In this document: piece after piece, positions 12,501 through 25,360 of the stretch
Layout of the letters: each line of letters starts with the position of its first letter
Position numbering within the stretch: the first letter of the stretch is position 1
From: Eudorina sp. 2006-703-Eu-15
Lineage: Eukaryota > Chlorophyta > Chlorophyceae > Chlamydomonadales > Volvocaceae
Reading direction: 5' to 3'
NCBI GenBank assembly: GCA_003117195.1
Contig: BDSI01000052.1
Span: 372,001 to 436,000, forward strand
DNA length: 64,000 nt
Made by a program: the position numbers and the translations under genes
Notes under the pieces: generated by a model
Database searches by the model: none
What the model was told of the DNA's origin: nothing
The model's input: the letters and a program-made list of their open reading frames with translations, nothing else

Positions 12501-15438
12501 AATGTCCGCTCCGCATCCATCTAAGCCTGGGACGGTGCGACTTCACGCCGACTCAGTTTCGCAGGGATGCCACACTGACCCATGGGTCGGCCACCTGGCC
12601 GGCCCGACCCGCCGGGCGGCGTCACTCCCACCCGGCCGGAGACCGCACTCGCGGTCCGGTCGGGACCGCCCAGGGGGCGACATCACTGCACCCGTCACAT
12701 GCCGTACTGTTCACCTGCTGTACGACCTCCTTCACGCCTCCCCACACACGTCTTCTCGCACCCACCGCGCCCCTCCCATCGCCCCTCCCCGCGCCCCCCT
12801 CCTTGACGCAGGCTACGGCCGGGTGGGTCAGATCATCGCCCAGATGCTGAGCGAGCAGCTGATCCCCTTCGTGGCGCTGGACGTGAGCAGCGCCCGGGTG
12901 GCAGTGGGCAAGAAGAAGGACGTGCCCGTGTACTTCGGAGACGCAGGTGGGCGGGGCGGGGCGGGTCGGGCAGGGCGGGGGGTAGGGAGGTCGGGGGTCG
13001 GGTTCGGCGGGCTCGGCGGCGTCAGCCAACCGGACACCTACCACGCAGCCGGTGATGTTTCGCCACTTCGCTGTCTTGATTGACAAAGGGGGTTCGGCGG
13101 GTAGGGCGGGTCGGGGGGTCGGCGGGTCGGGCGGGTCGGCGGTTCCGCTGTCTTTGTTAACATGTGACGATGTGAGGGATGGGTCGGCGGGGCAAAGGGG
13201 TGGGATGGGGCCCGGCGAGCAGTGCATGCAGACGTCCAGCGGCATATCCCTCTTCCTCACCCCCGCCTTGCATAGAGCAGGGCCCTGGCAACCAACACGC
13301 CGCATGTCCCGACTACCTGTACTCGACCCCGCCCTGGCCCGTCCTACTCTTGGCCACTGCTTCACAAGCTGCCGTTCCCTCCGCTCCCTCCCCTCCCGCT
13401 CCGCTCCCTCCCCTACCAGTCTCCTAGTATTCCCCCTCCGCTCCCTCGCCTGGGCGTGTCTGGGCTGTTTTTCTTCTTAACCCGCCTCCCCTCCCCTCCC
13501 CTCCCTCCCTCAGGTTCCTACTCGGTGATGCACCTGGTGGGCGCGGAGCGGGCCGCCTGCGCCATCATCGCCCTGGACACCCCGGGGGCCAACTACCGGG
13601 CCGTGTACACCATGTCCAAGCACTTCCCGCACGTCAAGACCTACGTGCGAGCGCACGACATCACGAACGCGGGTGGGTGGGTGCGCGGCGCCGTCCGGAA
13701 GGAGGGGAGGGAGGAAGGGAGGTGAGGTGAGGGGGACGGCACCCGCAGTCGCAAAGTGGTATAATTGGGAAGGTCCCTCGCACCGCCCGTGGGTATTGGA
13801 GGGATTGCGGCCGGGCAGTAGGGCTGACGACCCCCCCTTGCCTTTTTGGATGACGCCACGGCGGTACAGCATCATGCCTGTATCGCCCTGCTTTCGCGCC
13901 CTCCCTCAACCTCCCTGGCCCCCCACCTCCTTAGACCTGCGGGCCACCAAACCCCCCTCCCCTCACATCTGGGACCCCCCCTGTCTGCCGCACCCACCCA
14001 CAGTGAACCTGGAGCGTGCGGGCGCCACCGCGGTGGTGCCGGAGACTCTGGAGCCCTCCCTGCAGCTGGCGGCGGCGGTGCTGCGGGAGATGGAGTTCAA
14101 CACGGAGGAGGTGGGGCGGGCGGTGGGGAGGGAGGGAGGGAGCCCATTCATGGGGATCCAGGGGGGCCGGTCCGCGGGGGTTGGGGGAGGAAGAGGTTGG
14201 GGGTGAGCGCAAGGTGAGGGCGATGTGAGGATGAGGTGGGTTGGCGACGGGTAAAGGCTCGGATGGGGTCCGGAGCGGACGGCGGAAAGCTGAGAGGCCG
14301 CCTTGAATGAGACAGTAGGGCGGGGTTAGGGGCGGGTTGCTGAGGGTCTGTCTCATCATCATAGGTTACAATGTCCGCGCCGCATCCATCTAAGCCTGGG
14401 ACGGCGCGACCCCACGCCGGCTCAGTTTCGCAGGGATGCCACACTGACCCATGGGTCGGCCGCCTGGCCGGCCCGACCCACCGGGCGGCGTCACTTCCAC
14501 CCGGCCGGTGACCGCACTCTGGTCCGGTCCGGGGCCGCCCGGGGGGCGACATCACAACACCCGTCACATGCCGTACTGTTCTCCTGCTGTACTGCAGTAC
14601 GAACCACCGCGACGTGCTGTGTGTGCTGGGGCTCCTGGGCCTTGATATCGATCATTCCTGTGGTGCTGATGCGTTGCCCTGAGGGTTCTCTAGGGGGTCT
14701 CGTATATCGGTTGCGGGACTTGGGGCGCTGGTTTGGCGTTTGAGAGCCGGGCCACGTGTCGGAGCCGCATCCATCTAAGCCTGGGACGGCGCGACCCCAC
14801 GCCGACTCAGTTTCGCAGGGATGCCACACTGACATGGGGGCCGCCCCGCGCGGAGGTTGGACGCATTTCGAAGTCCCTCCTCCTAGGGGCCGTCTGCGGC
14901 TCCCGAAATTCCCCCTGGGTTCGGAGGGATCAAAGGGGCTACGGGCGGGCGAGGTGTCTAGGTCCAGGAGGAGGGAGGAGGCCACGGGGGGTTGCGGTTC
15001 GGGTCACGTACCAGCTGGATGGCTTTAGGATTGCCGCGCCCGCGCTCCCGCTGGGAGCCTCCCAGCGATTTGATTCAAATCATCTGAAACGTCCCCGGAT
15101 GATAGGGGCCGGAAGGATTGGCCGAGAAACCCCCGCGACCATCACCGAAACCCATGCGCCCAACCATGCCGCGCCCTTCCCACCTGTAACGTCTTTTCAT
15201 GGTACGGTATTATAACCACATATCCACGCACGGATGTACGGATGTACGACTGCAGGTGAGCTCCATCGTGGACGAGTTCCGACGCAAGCACTTGGCGGAC
15301 CTGCAGCTGCTGTCCGCCAGCTCCGGAACCAGCCTTGGGTATGGCTTCGAGAAGAAGAAAGAGGGCGGCGCGCCGGCGGGCTCGTCCAGTTCGAGCGGCG
15401 GGGAAGCCACGCCGATGCTCACCCCGGCGGCCGCCTGA
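3572..15438 (+). CDS. KEA: Chloroplast K+/H+ antiporter of the KEA1/2 (CPA2) family, 18 exons
   Basis: Exons: 3572-3973, 4981-5073, 5419-5502, 5837-5962, 6210-6776, 7181-7292, 7903-8102, 8396-8515, 9053-9266, 9645-9832, 10362-10502, 10827-10991, 11484-11585, 12192-12234, 12812-12946, 13514-13672, 14004-14110, 15256-15438. All junctions are GT-AG and keep phase, giving 1046 residues. Residues 1 to about 60 are Arg/Ser/Ala/Pro-rich like a chloroplast transit peptide. About 100-340 is helical, Ala/Glu/Lys-rich coiled coil. One hydrophobic segment lies near 385-405. About 440-840 is the Na+/H+-exchanger-type membrane domain, with GYLLGGAIVGPYALG, the SSTAV motif, the family QD pair at about 591-592 and LLLAPGGEFAFVAFGEAV. 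About 848-970 is an RCK/TrkA-N domain with the nucleotide-binding GYGRVG at 853-858. In plants KEA1/2 exchange K+ for H+ at the inner envelope. The coiled coil and length favour KEA1/2 over KEA3. The start is inferred, since no upstream in-frame exon was found. Confidence 0.93.
4481..4582. repeat. GT-rich simple-sequence tracts in KEA intron 1
   Basis: Two GTGTGTGGGTGTGTG-type tracts surround a short unique stretch inside the first KEA intron. The second ends in a run of G residues. This is ordinary low-complexity DNA. Confidence 0.75.
8774..8881 (+). repeat. CATT-tailed dispersed repeat, copy 1 (KEA intron 8)
   Basis: It starts near ttgccgccttgtcgg, runs through gttgatccc and the core ggggtccgctgtaacg, and ends in a (ATTC)n tail. 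The same body and tail recur at 30119-30248 and, in part, at 10605-10667, 35679-35742 (reverse) and 44701-44722 (reverse). A simple-sequence 3' tail is typical of elements copied by non-LTR reverse transcription, so a SINE or a 5'-truncated LINE is likely. No protein-coding part is visible. Confidence 0.7.
9281..9323 (+). repeat. Telomere-like TTTTAGGG motif in KEA intron 9
   Basis: The tract contains degenerate TTTAGG units and then tttagggttttaggg, two units resembling the TTTTAGGG telomere repeat known from Chlamydomonas. It begins about 15 bases after the donor of exon 9. It is too short to be a telomere and is either an interstitial relic or chance. Confidence 0.5.
10605..10667 (+). repeat. 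CATT-tailed dispersed repeat, copy 2 (KEA intron 11)
   Basis: It shares ttttcggggtccactgtaacg and an impure CATT tail with copy 1 but retains less of the 5' body. This is the second insertion of the same family in the introns of one gene. Confidence 0.65.
11682..11955 (+). repeat. 29-bp minisatellite in KEA intron 13
   Basis: A 29-bp unit (caagcaggccgggtcagg, then gaggggagctg) is repeated nine times from 11701, nearly without change. It is preceded by a partial unit and followed by a diverged one. Because 29 is not a multiple of three, all frames stay open through it and give long spurious repetitive ORFs. It lies wholly inside the intron between 11585 and 12192. Confidence 0.95.
12497..12723 (+). 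repeat. Dispersed repeat, copy A (KEA intron 14)
   Basis: This 227-bp stretch, from ttacaatgtccg to cctgctgtac, is matched over its whole length by 14366-14592. It includes a GACCCATGGGTC palindrome at 12577-12588. No ORF and no clear terminal inverted repeat were seen, so its class is unknown. Confidence 0.85.
14366..14592 (+). repeat. Dispersed repeat, copy B (KEA intron 17)
   Basis: Full-length match to copy A at 12497-12723 in the same orientation, differing at scattered bases. It also holds the GACCCATGGGTC palindrome, at 14446-14457. Confidence 0.85.
14757..14833 (+). repeat. Dispersed repeat, copy C, partial (KEA intron 17)
   Basis: About 75 bp matching the first third of copies A and B, from the ccgcatccatctaagcctgg segment to ccacactgac, where homology stops just before the palindrome. 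It lies about 165 bp after copy B. Confidence 0.8.
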
Positions 15439-15844
15439 GGGCGGACTGGTCGGGTCTCGGGAGTGGGACGGTGCTCCGCTGCGCCGTTGACGACGGTGAT
15501 GAGACTTGATGCGCCCGCGGACTGTGTACGGTGACGGTAGGATTGGGTTCTCGTACTGGGGTGCTGGGGTGGGGTGTGTGTGTACGACCACATGACCAAC
15601 GGCCTCGAATCGCGCAGCGTGCGCTGCGTGCGGCGCCCCCTGATGTTGGATTGCATGTATGTATTTATTTGTGTGCGGTCTATTTGTCTGTGTAGACCAC
15701 CTCTGTGCGTACCTGACTTGTGTCGGTGTGTTTGTGTGTCTGTGTGTTCGTGTCTGTGTGTGTATCGTTGCGTATCTGACCGTGGCCTGGCGCTGGACAA
15801 GGGGCTGCTAATTGAGCCCTAACGGAAAGACCTGTCTGTGTGTG

Positions 15845-15955
<111 letters not shown>

Positions 15956-16889
15956 TTGTGAGAAAGGATTCAGCCGCCCGGCACCCAGATCGGGGCACAT
16001 GGGGGCCGGGGGGCGACATGCATAGGCATATTATGGACATGAGGGCCGCGCGGCGGGCCGCAGAGGGCGCGTGGCCGGGTGCGAATCTCGACGACATGCG
16101 CCGCCGCCGCCGGCGGCGGGCCCCATTCGGAAGGGGAGCGGGTGCACCCATCGATCGATATCGGTACTTCGAAGGAAGCTCTTTTCGAAGGAAGCTCTTC
16201 GCGCTCGAGGGGGTGGTTCCATCATCTGGGTGGCCGGGGTGAGAGGGAAAGCTAGAGGGGGGTTCGCGGTGCTGTCGGTGCTGTGTCGTATGGGCTGCGT
16301 CCTCTGTGACGCTGGCCGGATGCTGGGCTGGTTCGGGGCGACGGCGTCGATTGGGCTCCGTTACGCGGGAGCGCTGAGGGCAAACTGCAGGGCTGGCTGC
16401 CGCGGCTGGTGGGGACTTTCGGTGCAGGGTGGGACGGCGCGGTGGTGGAAGACGCGGTCGGAGAGAAAAAGGTCAATGTACCGGTTCATTGCAATAATGG
16501 TGCCCCTGCCGGTCGTGTTGTTGTACGGCAGTGGAACGGCGGGTGAGTCGTGACGGCTTCATTCATGTCGTTGGGAAGTGACCCATGGGTCGGTAGCTCG
16601 GTACGGTACGGTACGATGGTGGTTGGTTGACGTTACGGCCTACACACACAACGCACACAGCATTAGCACTAGGCGCAAATGGAAGATAGCGATAGGGCCT
16701 TATGTCGACGTGCCCAGCTGCCCACCCGCGGTTGGTCCAGTTTGTCTGCGTTTGATCGCTGTCTTGACGACGCCGCCTGGGGAAGGAAGGTCTCGTCAGG
16801 CGGACAGGTGTATCACCGCAGGGTTGGGAGCCCACACGGGGCAGGTACCTTAGGGTGCTATATTCTAGGTGCTGCCCTGCCTGGACGGA

Positions 16890-16933
16890 AGGACGGACGG
16901 ACGGACGGACGGACGGACGGACGGACGGACGGA
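16890..16933 (+). repeat. (GGAC)n microsatellite, about 11 units
   Basis: Pure GGAC tetranucleotide repeat in the region between KEA and the satellite. Confidence 0.95.
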
Positions 16934-19780
16934 CCGTTTGGTCAACCGTGCGTGGATGGCATGGTCCCTTGGGACACGTCGAATGTCGTGTCGGGATACA
17001 GGGCTCTGGATGGTGAGCGGGTTGTACGGCGTTAACTGAACGGCCCAATGAGGCATTAGTTGGACGCATGGGCGCGACGAGCCGTTGCGGAAGGTGAAGA
17101 TTGTCACGGAGAGAAGCAGCGGCGGCAGCTGTGGCGCTGCATACGGTATGCGGAAAGGCGCCTACCGCCTCCGTCCCTGTATTATCAAGTCCGCGCGCGC
17201 GCTTCCTGGAAGCTTCTGATGGCACACGTCCCAAAGCAGTCGATGTGGCCGCTATGGCGGTCACAGCTCTTCTGCTCACAAACGGTGAACTGGCAGCGGC
17301 GGCGGTGCTTCCAACCCCCCGTCCGTCGCCCCGGCTACAATTCCCCCACCCACCGACGCGGCTGCAATTGAGGTTGGAGCCGCCGTCGCTGCTGTTTGCC
17401 GCCGCCACTGCATTTACAGCGGGAGCGGAAGGCTGGCCGTACCGCGGGGGCGGCAGGCTGGCCGTACCGCGGCGGTGCCCGCAGCCGGGCGACACCACGC
17501 GGGTGACGGACTGGCGGAAGAGCGCGCCGCGTCGTCGAGCGCGGGCAGTCAGTGACACGCGCAGCAGGAAGCGGTACGGCTGGAGCTTCCGGTGGAAGAC
17601 TTCTTCTCAAAAAATTAACGGATGCAATACCAGACTGATGCGCGTTTGCAGACTAATAACTCTAGAGATCATGCCAATGAACATGGCACATGATGCATTG
17701 GTACCAGTGAGCTGTGACGTCCGTCGTTGTGGCGGTTGAATTTGTCACGTTCCGTCACGCTCGGCTCCCATTGCCTTTGCGACGCACATTCCTAACAGGG
17801 CATAATATTCAGATGTTCATAGCCATGCAAGGAAGGATGAATAAGCAATCAAGCATGTCCCTCCATCCTGATTCCTCAAGGTTGTGCAGGAAGCTCCGCG
17901 GCACATTTTGCATGTAAACGATAGCTAATGACCCGGGTCCCAATATCAGACCTACACAATACCAACACGAAACCATTATAGAACCAGCAGTAGTGATATT
18001 GTCACCTTGTACGGAAATGAAAGCTGGCTTCCTGCACGGCTGGCCTCTTTCCCCATGTACTTGCATGAATAATTTTCATTGTATAATAGGTCATGAGAAC
18101 CTTTTTGATTGCAATTCCGCTGAAGCTGAGCGATTTCCCTCCACACCTGCATCTTCGGCTCAATGATTTCTTCATGAACTTAAACGATAATGAATAGCTG
18201 ATATAATCTCCATACCTGAGGCGTTCAGCTGGTTTTGGGTGAGGCCTGAGGCGAAAGGTTTGGAGCTGGAGTCTCAGTCTGTGGGCGACCTCTCAGTCGC
18301 AACTGCACAGACTTTTACAACGATGATATAATCCGGATGTTGAGCCATTTGTATCGGACGTCCGCTGGCCAAAGGTGACTCCTTTCACAACCCGTGCTGG
18401 CGCCCTCACCGTGCCGAATTGGCCTCTCATATAATTTTATAACTATCATTATCATGTCTGTCCTTTTAGGGCTTTCATGACGCCTGGTTGGGGTCGGCTT
18501 CCTGACGACCGCGAAATCGCTAGCGCCTCCTGGTGAGTTCTGGTTTATGGAGTGCGGACGCTCCTGATGTATTGAGGGAACGCCATTAAGCGCAATTATG
18601 TGCCGTGATAATCTTGACAGAATGCACAACGTGAATTGCTTCAATGCTGAAATGACATTCGTGCGGGATGCGGCTGGCAAGCGTAGGTACGCTTTCTGGA
18701 TTGGACGTAACGCGGCAGGTCAAAACGCATGACAATGACCTGCTTGTCCAATTCATTCCGTGCAGCAGGTAGCCCGACTGACCGGTCAACTGCATGGCTT
18801 GCTGCGGAAACGTGTTTCGTGATCCCCTCGACCGCCCTTTGCCTCGTTGCTTTGCAGGCCTGCGAAGACCAAGAGCACTTAGACATCATGACCTTGACTG
18901 CGTTGCGCATCTCCAAGAAGTGCCGGACATCTGACCAGGCGCCCGCGCGGCGTGTCTTGCCAGCTAGCCGGGTGTGCGCAGCGGTTGGGGCCCCGTGCGC
19001 CCCAGCCGAAACATGTCCCCGCATAACGTGTCCTCGACTAGCTCTGCTGTTAGGCCCCCTTCCGCGTTCCTGCGCTTGTCTCCCTCTCTTCGCCGTGATT
19101 CGTTGATGCCATTTCGCTGACACCCACTTTGCTCCCCTCGACCGCCCTTTGCCTCGTTGCTTTGCAGGCCTGCGAAGACCAAGAGCACTTAGACATCATG
19201 ACCTTGACTGCGTTGCGCATCTCCAAGAAGTGCCGGACATCTGACCAGGCGCCTGCGCGGCGTGTCTTGCCAGCTAGCCGGGTGTGCGCAGCGGTTGGGG
19301 CCCCGTGCGCCCCAGCCGAAACATGTCCGCGCATGACGTGTCCTCGGCTAGCTCTGCTTTTAGGCCCCCTTCCGCGTTCCTGCGCTTGCCTCCCTCCCTT
19401 CGCCGTGATTCGTTGATGCCATTTCGCTGACACCCACTTTGCTCCCCTCGACCGCCCTTTGCCTCGTTGCTTTGCAGGCCTGCGAAGACCAAGAGCACTT
19501 AGACATCATGACCTTGACTGCGTTGCGCATCTCCAAGAAGTGCCGGACATCTGACCAGGCGCCCGCGCGGCGTGTCTTGCCAGCTAGCCGGGTGTGCGCA
19601 GCGGTTGGGGCCCCGTGCGCCCCAGCCGAAACATGTCCCCGCATAACGTGTCCTCGACTAGCTCTGCTGTTAGGCCCCCTTCCGCGTTCCTGCGCTTGTC
19701 TCCCTCTCTTCGCCGTGATTCGTTGATGCCATTTCGCTGACACCCACTTTGCTCCCCTCGACCGCCCTTTGCCTCGTTGC

Positions 19781-22700
19781 TTTGCAGGCCTGCGAAGACC
19801 AAGAGCACTTAGACATCATGACCTTGACTGCGTTGCGCATCTCCAAGAAGTGCCGGACATCTGACCAGGCGCCCGCGCGGCGTGTCTTGCCAGCTAGCCG
19901 GGTGTGCGCAGCGGTTGGGGCCCCGTGCGCCCCAGCCGAAACATGTCCCCGCATGACGTGTCCTCGACTAGCTCTGCTGTTAGGCCCCCTTCCGCGTTCC
20001 TGCGCTTGTCTCCCTCTCTTCGCCGTGATTCGTTGATGCCATTTCGCTGACACCCACTTTGCTCCCCTCGACCGCCCTTTGCCTCGTTGCTTTGCAGGCC
20101 TGCGAAGACCAAGAGCACTTAGACATCATGACCTTGACTGCGTTGCGCATCTCCAAGAAGTGCCGGACATCTGACCAGGCGCCCGCGCGGCGTGTCTTGC
20201 CAGCTAGCCGGGTGTGCGCAGCGGTTGGGGCCCCGTGCGCCCCAGCCGAAACATGTCCCCGCATAACGTGTCCTCGACTAGCTCTGCTGTTAGGCCCCCT
20301 TCCGCGTTCCTGCGCTTGTCTCCCTCTCTTCGCCGTGATTCGTTGATGCCATTTCGCTGACACCCACTTTGCTCCCCTCGACCGCGCTTTGCCTCGCTGC
20401 TTTGCAGGCCTGCGAAGACCAAGAGCACTTAGACATCATGACCTTGACTGCGTTGCGCATCTCCAAGAAGTGCCGGACATCTGACCAGGCGCCCGCGCGG
20501 CGTGTCTTGCCAGCTAGCCGGGTGTGCGCAGCGGTTGGGGCCCCGTGCGCCCCAGCCGAAACATGTCCCCGCATAACGTGTCCTCGACTAGCTCTGCTGT
20601 TAGGCCCCCTTCCGCGTTCCTGCGCTTGTCTCCCTCTCTTCGCCGTGATTCGTTGATGCCATTTCGCTGACACCCACTTTGCTCCCCTCGACCGCCCTTT
20701 GCCTCGTTGCTTTGCAGGCCTGCGAAGACCAAGAGCACTTAGACATCATGACCTTGACTGCGTTGCGCATCTCCAAGAAGTGCCGGACATCTGACCAGGC
20801 GCCCGCGCGGCGTGTCTTGCCAGCTAGCCGGGTGTGCGCAGCGGTTGGGGCCCCGTGCGCCCCAGCCGAAACATGTCCGCGCATGACGTGTCCTCGGCTA
20901 GCTCTGCTTTTAGGCCCCCTTCCGCGTTCCTGCGCTTGCCTCCCTCCCTTCGCCGTGATTCGTTGATGCCATTTCGCTGACACCCACTTTGCTCCCCTCG
21001 ACCGCCCTTTGCCTCGTTGCTTTGCAGGCCTGCGAAGACCAAGAGCACTTAGACATCATGACCTTGACTGCGTTGCGCATCTCCAAGAAGTGCCGGACAT
21101 CTGACCAGGCGCCCGCGCGGCGTGTCTTGCCAGCTAGCCGGGTGTGCGCAGCGGTTGGGGCCCCGTGCGCCCCAGCCGAAACATGTCCCCGCATAACGTG
21201 TCCTCGACTAGCTCTGCTGTTAGGCCCCCTTCCGCGTTCCTGCGCTTGTCTCCCTCTCTTCGCCGTGATTCGTTGATGCCATTTCGCTGACACCCACTTT
21301 GCTCCCCTCGACCGCCCTTTGCCTCGCTGCTTTGCAGGCCTGCGAAGACCAAGAGCACTTAGACATCATGACCTTGACTGCGTCGCTAAGCTGCAAGAAG
21401 TGCCGGACATCTGACCAGGCGCCCGCGCGGCGTGTCTTGCCAGCTAGCCGGGTGTGCGCAGCGGTTGGGGCCCCGTGCGCCCCAGCCGAAACATGTCCCC
21501 GCATAACGTGTCCTCGACTAGCTCTGCTGTTAGGCCCCCTTCCGCGTTCCTGCGCTTGTCTCCCTCCCTTCGCCGTGATTCGTTGATGCCATTTCGCTGA
21601 CACCCACTTTGCTCCCCTCGACCGCCCTTTGCCTCGTTGCTTTGCAGGCCTGCGAAGACCAAGAGCACTTAGACATCATGACCTTGACTGCGTTGCGCAT
21701 CTCCAAGAAGTGCCGGACATCTGACCAGGCGCCCGCGCGGCGTGTCTTGCCAGCTAGCCGGGTGTGCGCAGCGGTTGGGGCCCCGTGCGCCCCAGCCGAA
21801 ACATGTCCCCGCATAACGTGTCCTCGACTAGCTCTGCTGTTAGGCCCCCTTCCGCGTTCCTGCGCTTGTCTCCCTCTCTTCGCCGTGATTCGTTGATGCC
21901 ATTTCGCTGACACCCACTTTGCTCCCCTCGACCGCCCTTTGCCTCGCTGCTTTGCAGGCCTGCGAAGACCAAGAGCACTTAGACATCATGACCTTGACTG
22001 CGTTGCGCATCTCCAAGAAGTGCCGGACATCTGACCAGGCGCCCGCGCGGCGTGTCTTGCCAGCTAGCCGGGTGTGCGCAGCGGTTGGGGCCCCGTGCGC
22101 CCCAGCCGAAACATGTTCGCGCATAACGTGTCCTCGACTAGCTCTGCTGTTAGGCCCCCTTCCGCGTTCCTGCGCTTGCCTCCCTCCCTTCGCCGTGATT
22201 CGTTGATGCCATTTCGCTGACACCCACTTTGCTCCCCTCGACCGCCCTTTGCCTCGTTGCTTTGCAGGCCTGCGAAGACCAAGAGCACTTAGACATCATG
22301 ACCTTGACTGCGTTGCGCATCTCCAAGAAGTGCCGGACATCTGACCAGGCGCCCGCGCGGCGTGTCTTGCCAGCTAGCCGGGTGTGCGCAGCGGTTGGGG
22401 CCCCGTGCGCCCCAGCCGAAACATGTCCCCGCATAACGTGTCCTCGACTAGCTCTGCTGTTAGGCCCCCTTCCGCGTTCCTGCGCTTGTCTCCCTCTCTT
22501 CGCCGTGATTCGTTGATGCCATTTCGCTGACACCCACTTTGCTCCCCTCGACCGCCCTTTGCCTCGCTGCTTTGCAGGCCTGCGAAGACCAAGAGCACTT
22601 AGACATCATGACCTTGACTGCGTTGCGCATCTCCAAGAAGTGCCGGACATCTGACCAGGCGCCCGCGCGGCGTGTCTTGCCAGCTAGCCGGGTGTGCGCA

Positions 22701-25360
22701 GCGGTTGGGGCCCCGTGCGCCCCAGCCGAAACATGTCCCCGCATGACGTGTCCTCGACTAGCTCTGCTGTTAGGCCCCCTTCCGCGTTCCTGCGCTTGTC
22801 TCCCTCTCTTCGCCGTGATTCGTTGATGCCATTTCGCTGACACCCACTTTGCTCCCCTCGACCGCCCTTTGCCTCGTTGCTTTGCAGGCCTGCGAAGACC
22901 AAGAGCACTTAGACATCATGACCTTGACTGCGTTGCGCATCTCCAAGAAGTGCCGGACATCTGACCAGGCGCCCGCGCGGCGTGTCTTGCCAGCTAGCCG
23001 GGTGTGCGCAGCGGTTGGGGCCCCGTGCGCCCCAGCCGAAACATGTCCCCGCATAACGTGTCCTCGACTAGCTCTGCTGTTAGGCCCCCTTCCGCGTTCC
23101 TGCGCTTGTCTCCCTCTCTTCGCCGTGATTCGTTGATGCCATTTCGCTGACACCCACTTTGCTCCCCTCGACCGCGCTTTGCCTCGCTGCTTTGCAGGCC
23201 TGCGAAGACCAAGAGCACTTAGACATCATGACCTTGACTGCGTTGCGCATCTCCAAGAAGTGCCGGACATCTGACCAGGCGCCCGCGCGGCGTGTCTTGC
23301 CAGCTAGCCGGGTGTGCGCAGCGGTTGGGGCCCCGTGCGCCCCAGCCGAAACATGTCCCCGCATAACGTGTCCTCGACTAGCTCTGCTGTTAGGCCCCCT
23401 TCCGCGTTCCTGCGCTTGTCTCCCTCTCTTCGCCGTGATTCGTTGATGCCATTTCGCTGACACCCACTTTGCTCCCCTCGACCGCCCTTTGCCTCGTTGC
23501 TTTGCAGGCCTGCGAAGACCAAGAGCACTTAGACATCATGACCTTGACTGCGTTGCGCATCTCCAAGAAGTGCCGGACATCTGACCAGGCGCCCGCGCGG
23601 CGTGTCTTGCCAGCTAGCCGGGTGTGCGCAGCGGTTGGGGCCCCGTGCGCCCCAGCCGAAACATGTCCGCGCATGACGTGTCCTCGGCTAGCTCTGCTTT
23701 TAGGCCCCCTTCCGCGTTCCTGCGCTTGCCTCCCTCCCTTCGCCGTGATTCGTTGATGCCATTTCGCTGACACCCACTTTGCTCCCCTCGACCGCCCTTT
23801 GCCTCGTTGCTTTGCAGGCCTGCGAAGACCAAGAGCACTTAGACATCATGACCTTGACTGCGTTGCGCATCTCCAAGAAGTGCCGGACATCTGACCAGGC
23901 GCCCGCGCGGCGTGTCTTGCCAGCTAGCCGGGTGTGCGCAGCGGTTGGGGCCCCGTGCGCCCCAGCCGAAACATGTCCCCGCATAACGTGTCCTCGACTA
24001 GCTCTGCTGTTAGGCCCCCTTCCGCGTTCCTGCGCTTGTCTCCCTCTCTTCGCCGTGATTCGTTGATGCCATTTCGCTGACACCCACTTTGCTCCCCTCG
24101 ACCGCCCTTTGCCTCGCTGCTTTGCAGGCCTGCGAAGACCAAGAGCACTTAGACATCATGACCTTGACTGCGTCGCTAAGCTGCAAGAAGTGCCGGACAT
24201 CTGACCAGGCGCCCGCGCGGCGTGTCTTGCCAGCTAGCCGGGTGTGCGCAGCGGTTGGGGCCCCGTGCGCCCCAGCCGAAACATGTCCCCGCATAACGTG
24301 TCCTCGACTAGCTCTGCTGTTAGGCCCCCTTCCGCGTTCCTGCGCTTGTCTCCCTCCCTTCGCCGTGATTCGTTGATGCCATTTCGCTGACACCCACTTT
24401 GCTCCCCTCGACCGCCCTTTGCCTCGTTGCTTTGCAGGCCTGCGAAGACCAAGAGCACTTAGACATCATGACCTTGACTGCGTTGCGCATCTCCAAGAAG
24501 TGCCGGACATCTGACCAGGCGCCCGCGCGGCGTGTCTTGCCAGCTAGCCGGGTGTGCGCAGCGGTTGGGGCCCCGTGCGCCCCAGCCGAAACATGTCCCC
24601 GCATAACGTGTCCTCGACTAGCTCTGCTGTTAGGCCCCCTTCCGCGTTCCTGCGCTTGTCTCCCTCTCTTCGCCGTGATTCGTTGATGCCATTTCGCTGA
24701 CACCCACTTTGCTCCCCTCGACCGCCCTTTGCCTCGCTGCTTTGCAGGCCTGCGAAGACCAAGAGCACTTAGACATCATGACCTTGACTGCGTTGCGCAT
24801 CTCCAAGAAGTGCCGGACATCTGACCAGGCGCCCGCGCGGCGTGTCTTGCCAGCTAGCCGGGTGTGCGCAGCGGTTGGGGCCCCGTGCGCCCCAGCCGAA
24901 ACATGTTCGCGCATAACGTGTCCTCGACTAGCTCTGCTGTTAGGCCCCCTTCCGCGTTCCTGCGCTTGCCTCCCTCCCTTCGCCGTGATTCGTTGATGCC
25001 ATTTCGCTGACACCCACTTTGCTCCCCTCGACCGCCCTTTGCCTCGTTGCTTTGCAGGCCTGCGAAGACCAAGAGCACTTAGACATCATGACCTTGACTG
25101 CGTTGCGCATCTCCAAGAAGTGCCGGACATCTGACCAGGCGCCCGCGCGGCGTGTCTTGCCAGCTAGCCGGGTGTGCGCAGCGGTTGGGGCCCCGTGCGC
25201 CCCAGCCGAAACATGTCCCCGCATAACGTGTCCTCGACTAGCTCTGCTGTTAGGCCCCCTTCCGCGTTCCTGCGCTTGTCTCCCTCTCTTCGCCGTGATT
25301 CGTTGATGCCATTTCGCTGACACCCACTTTGCTCCCCTCGACCGCCCTTTGCCTCGCTGC
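19781..25360. repeat. Duplicated nine-monomer higher-order block (2 x 2790 bp)
   Basis: Diagnostic variants in monomers anchored at 19781-22261 recur in the same order exactly 2790 bp later, at 22571-25051. Examples are the accgcgcttt variant (20385/23175), the gtcgctaag block (21383/24173), the ccgc/atgacg/tttt variant (20711/23501) and the ttcgc variant (22115/24905). The variant states compared agree, except for the base pair just before the first anchor. Confidence 0.85.

Noticed and set aside
16563..17739. Opposing ORFs of 331 codons (minus) and 212 codons (plus)
   Set aside because: Both translations are Ala/Arg/Pro-rich and overlap each other. The minus one runs through the GGAC microsatellite. 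Neither has a recognisable domain or splice partner.
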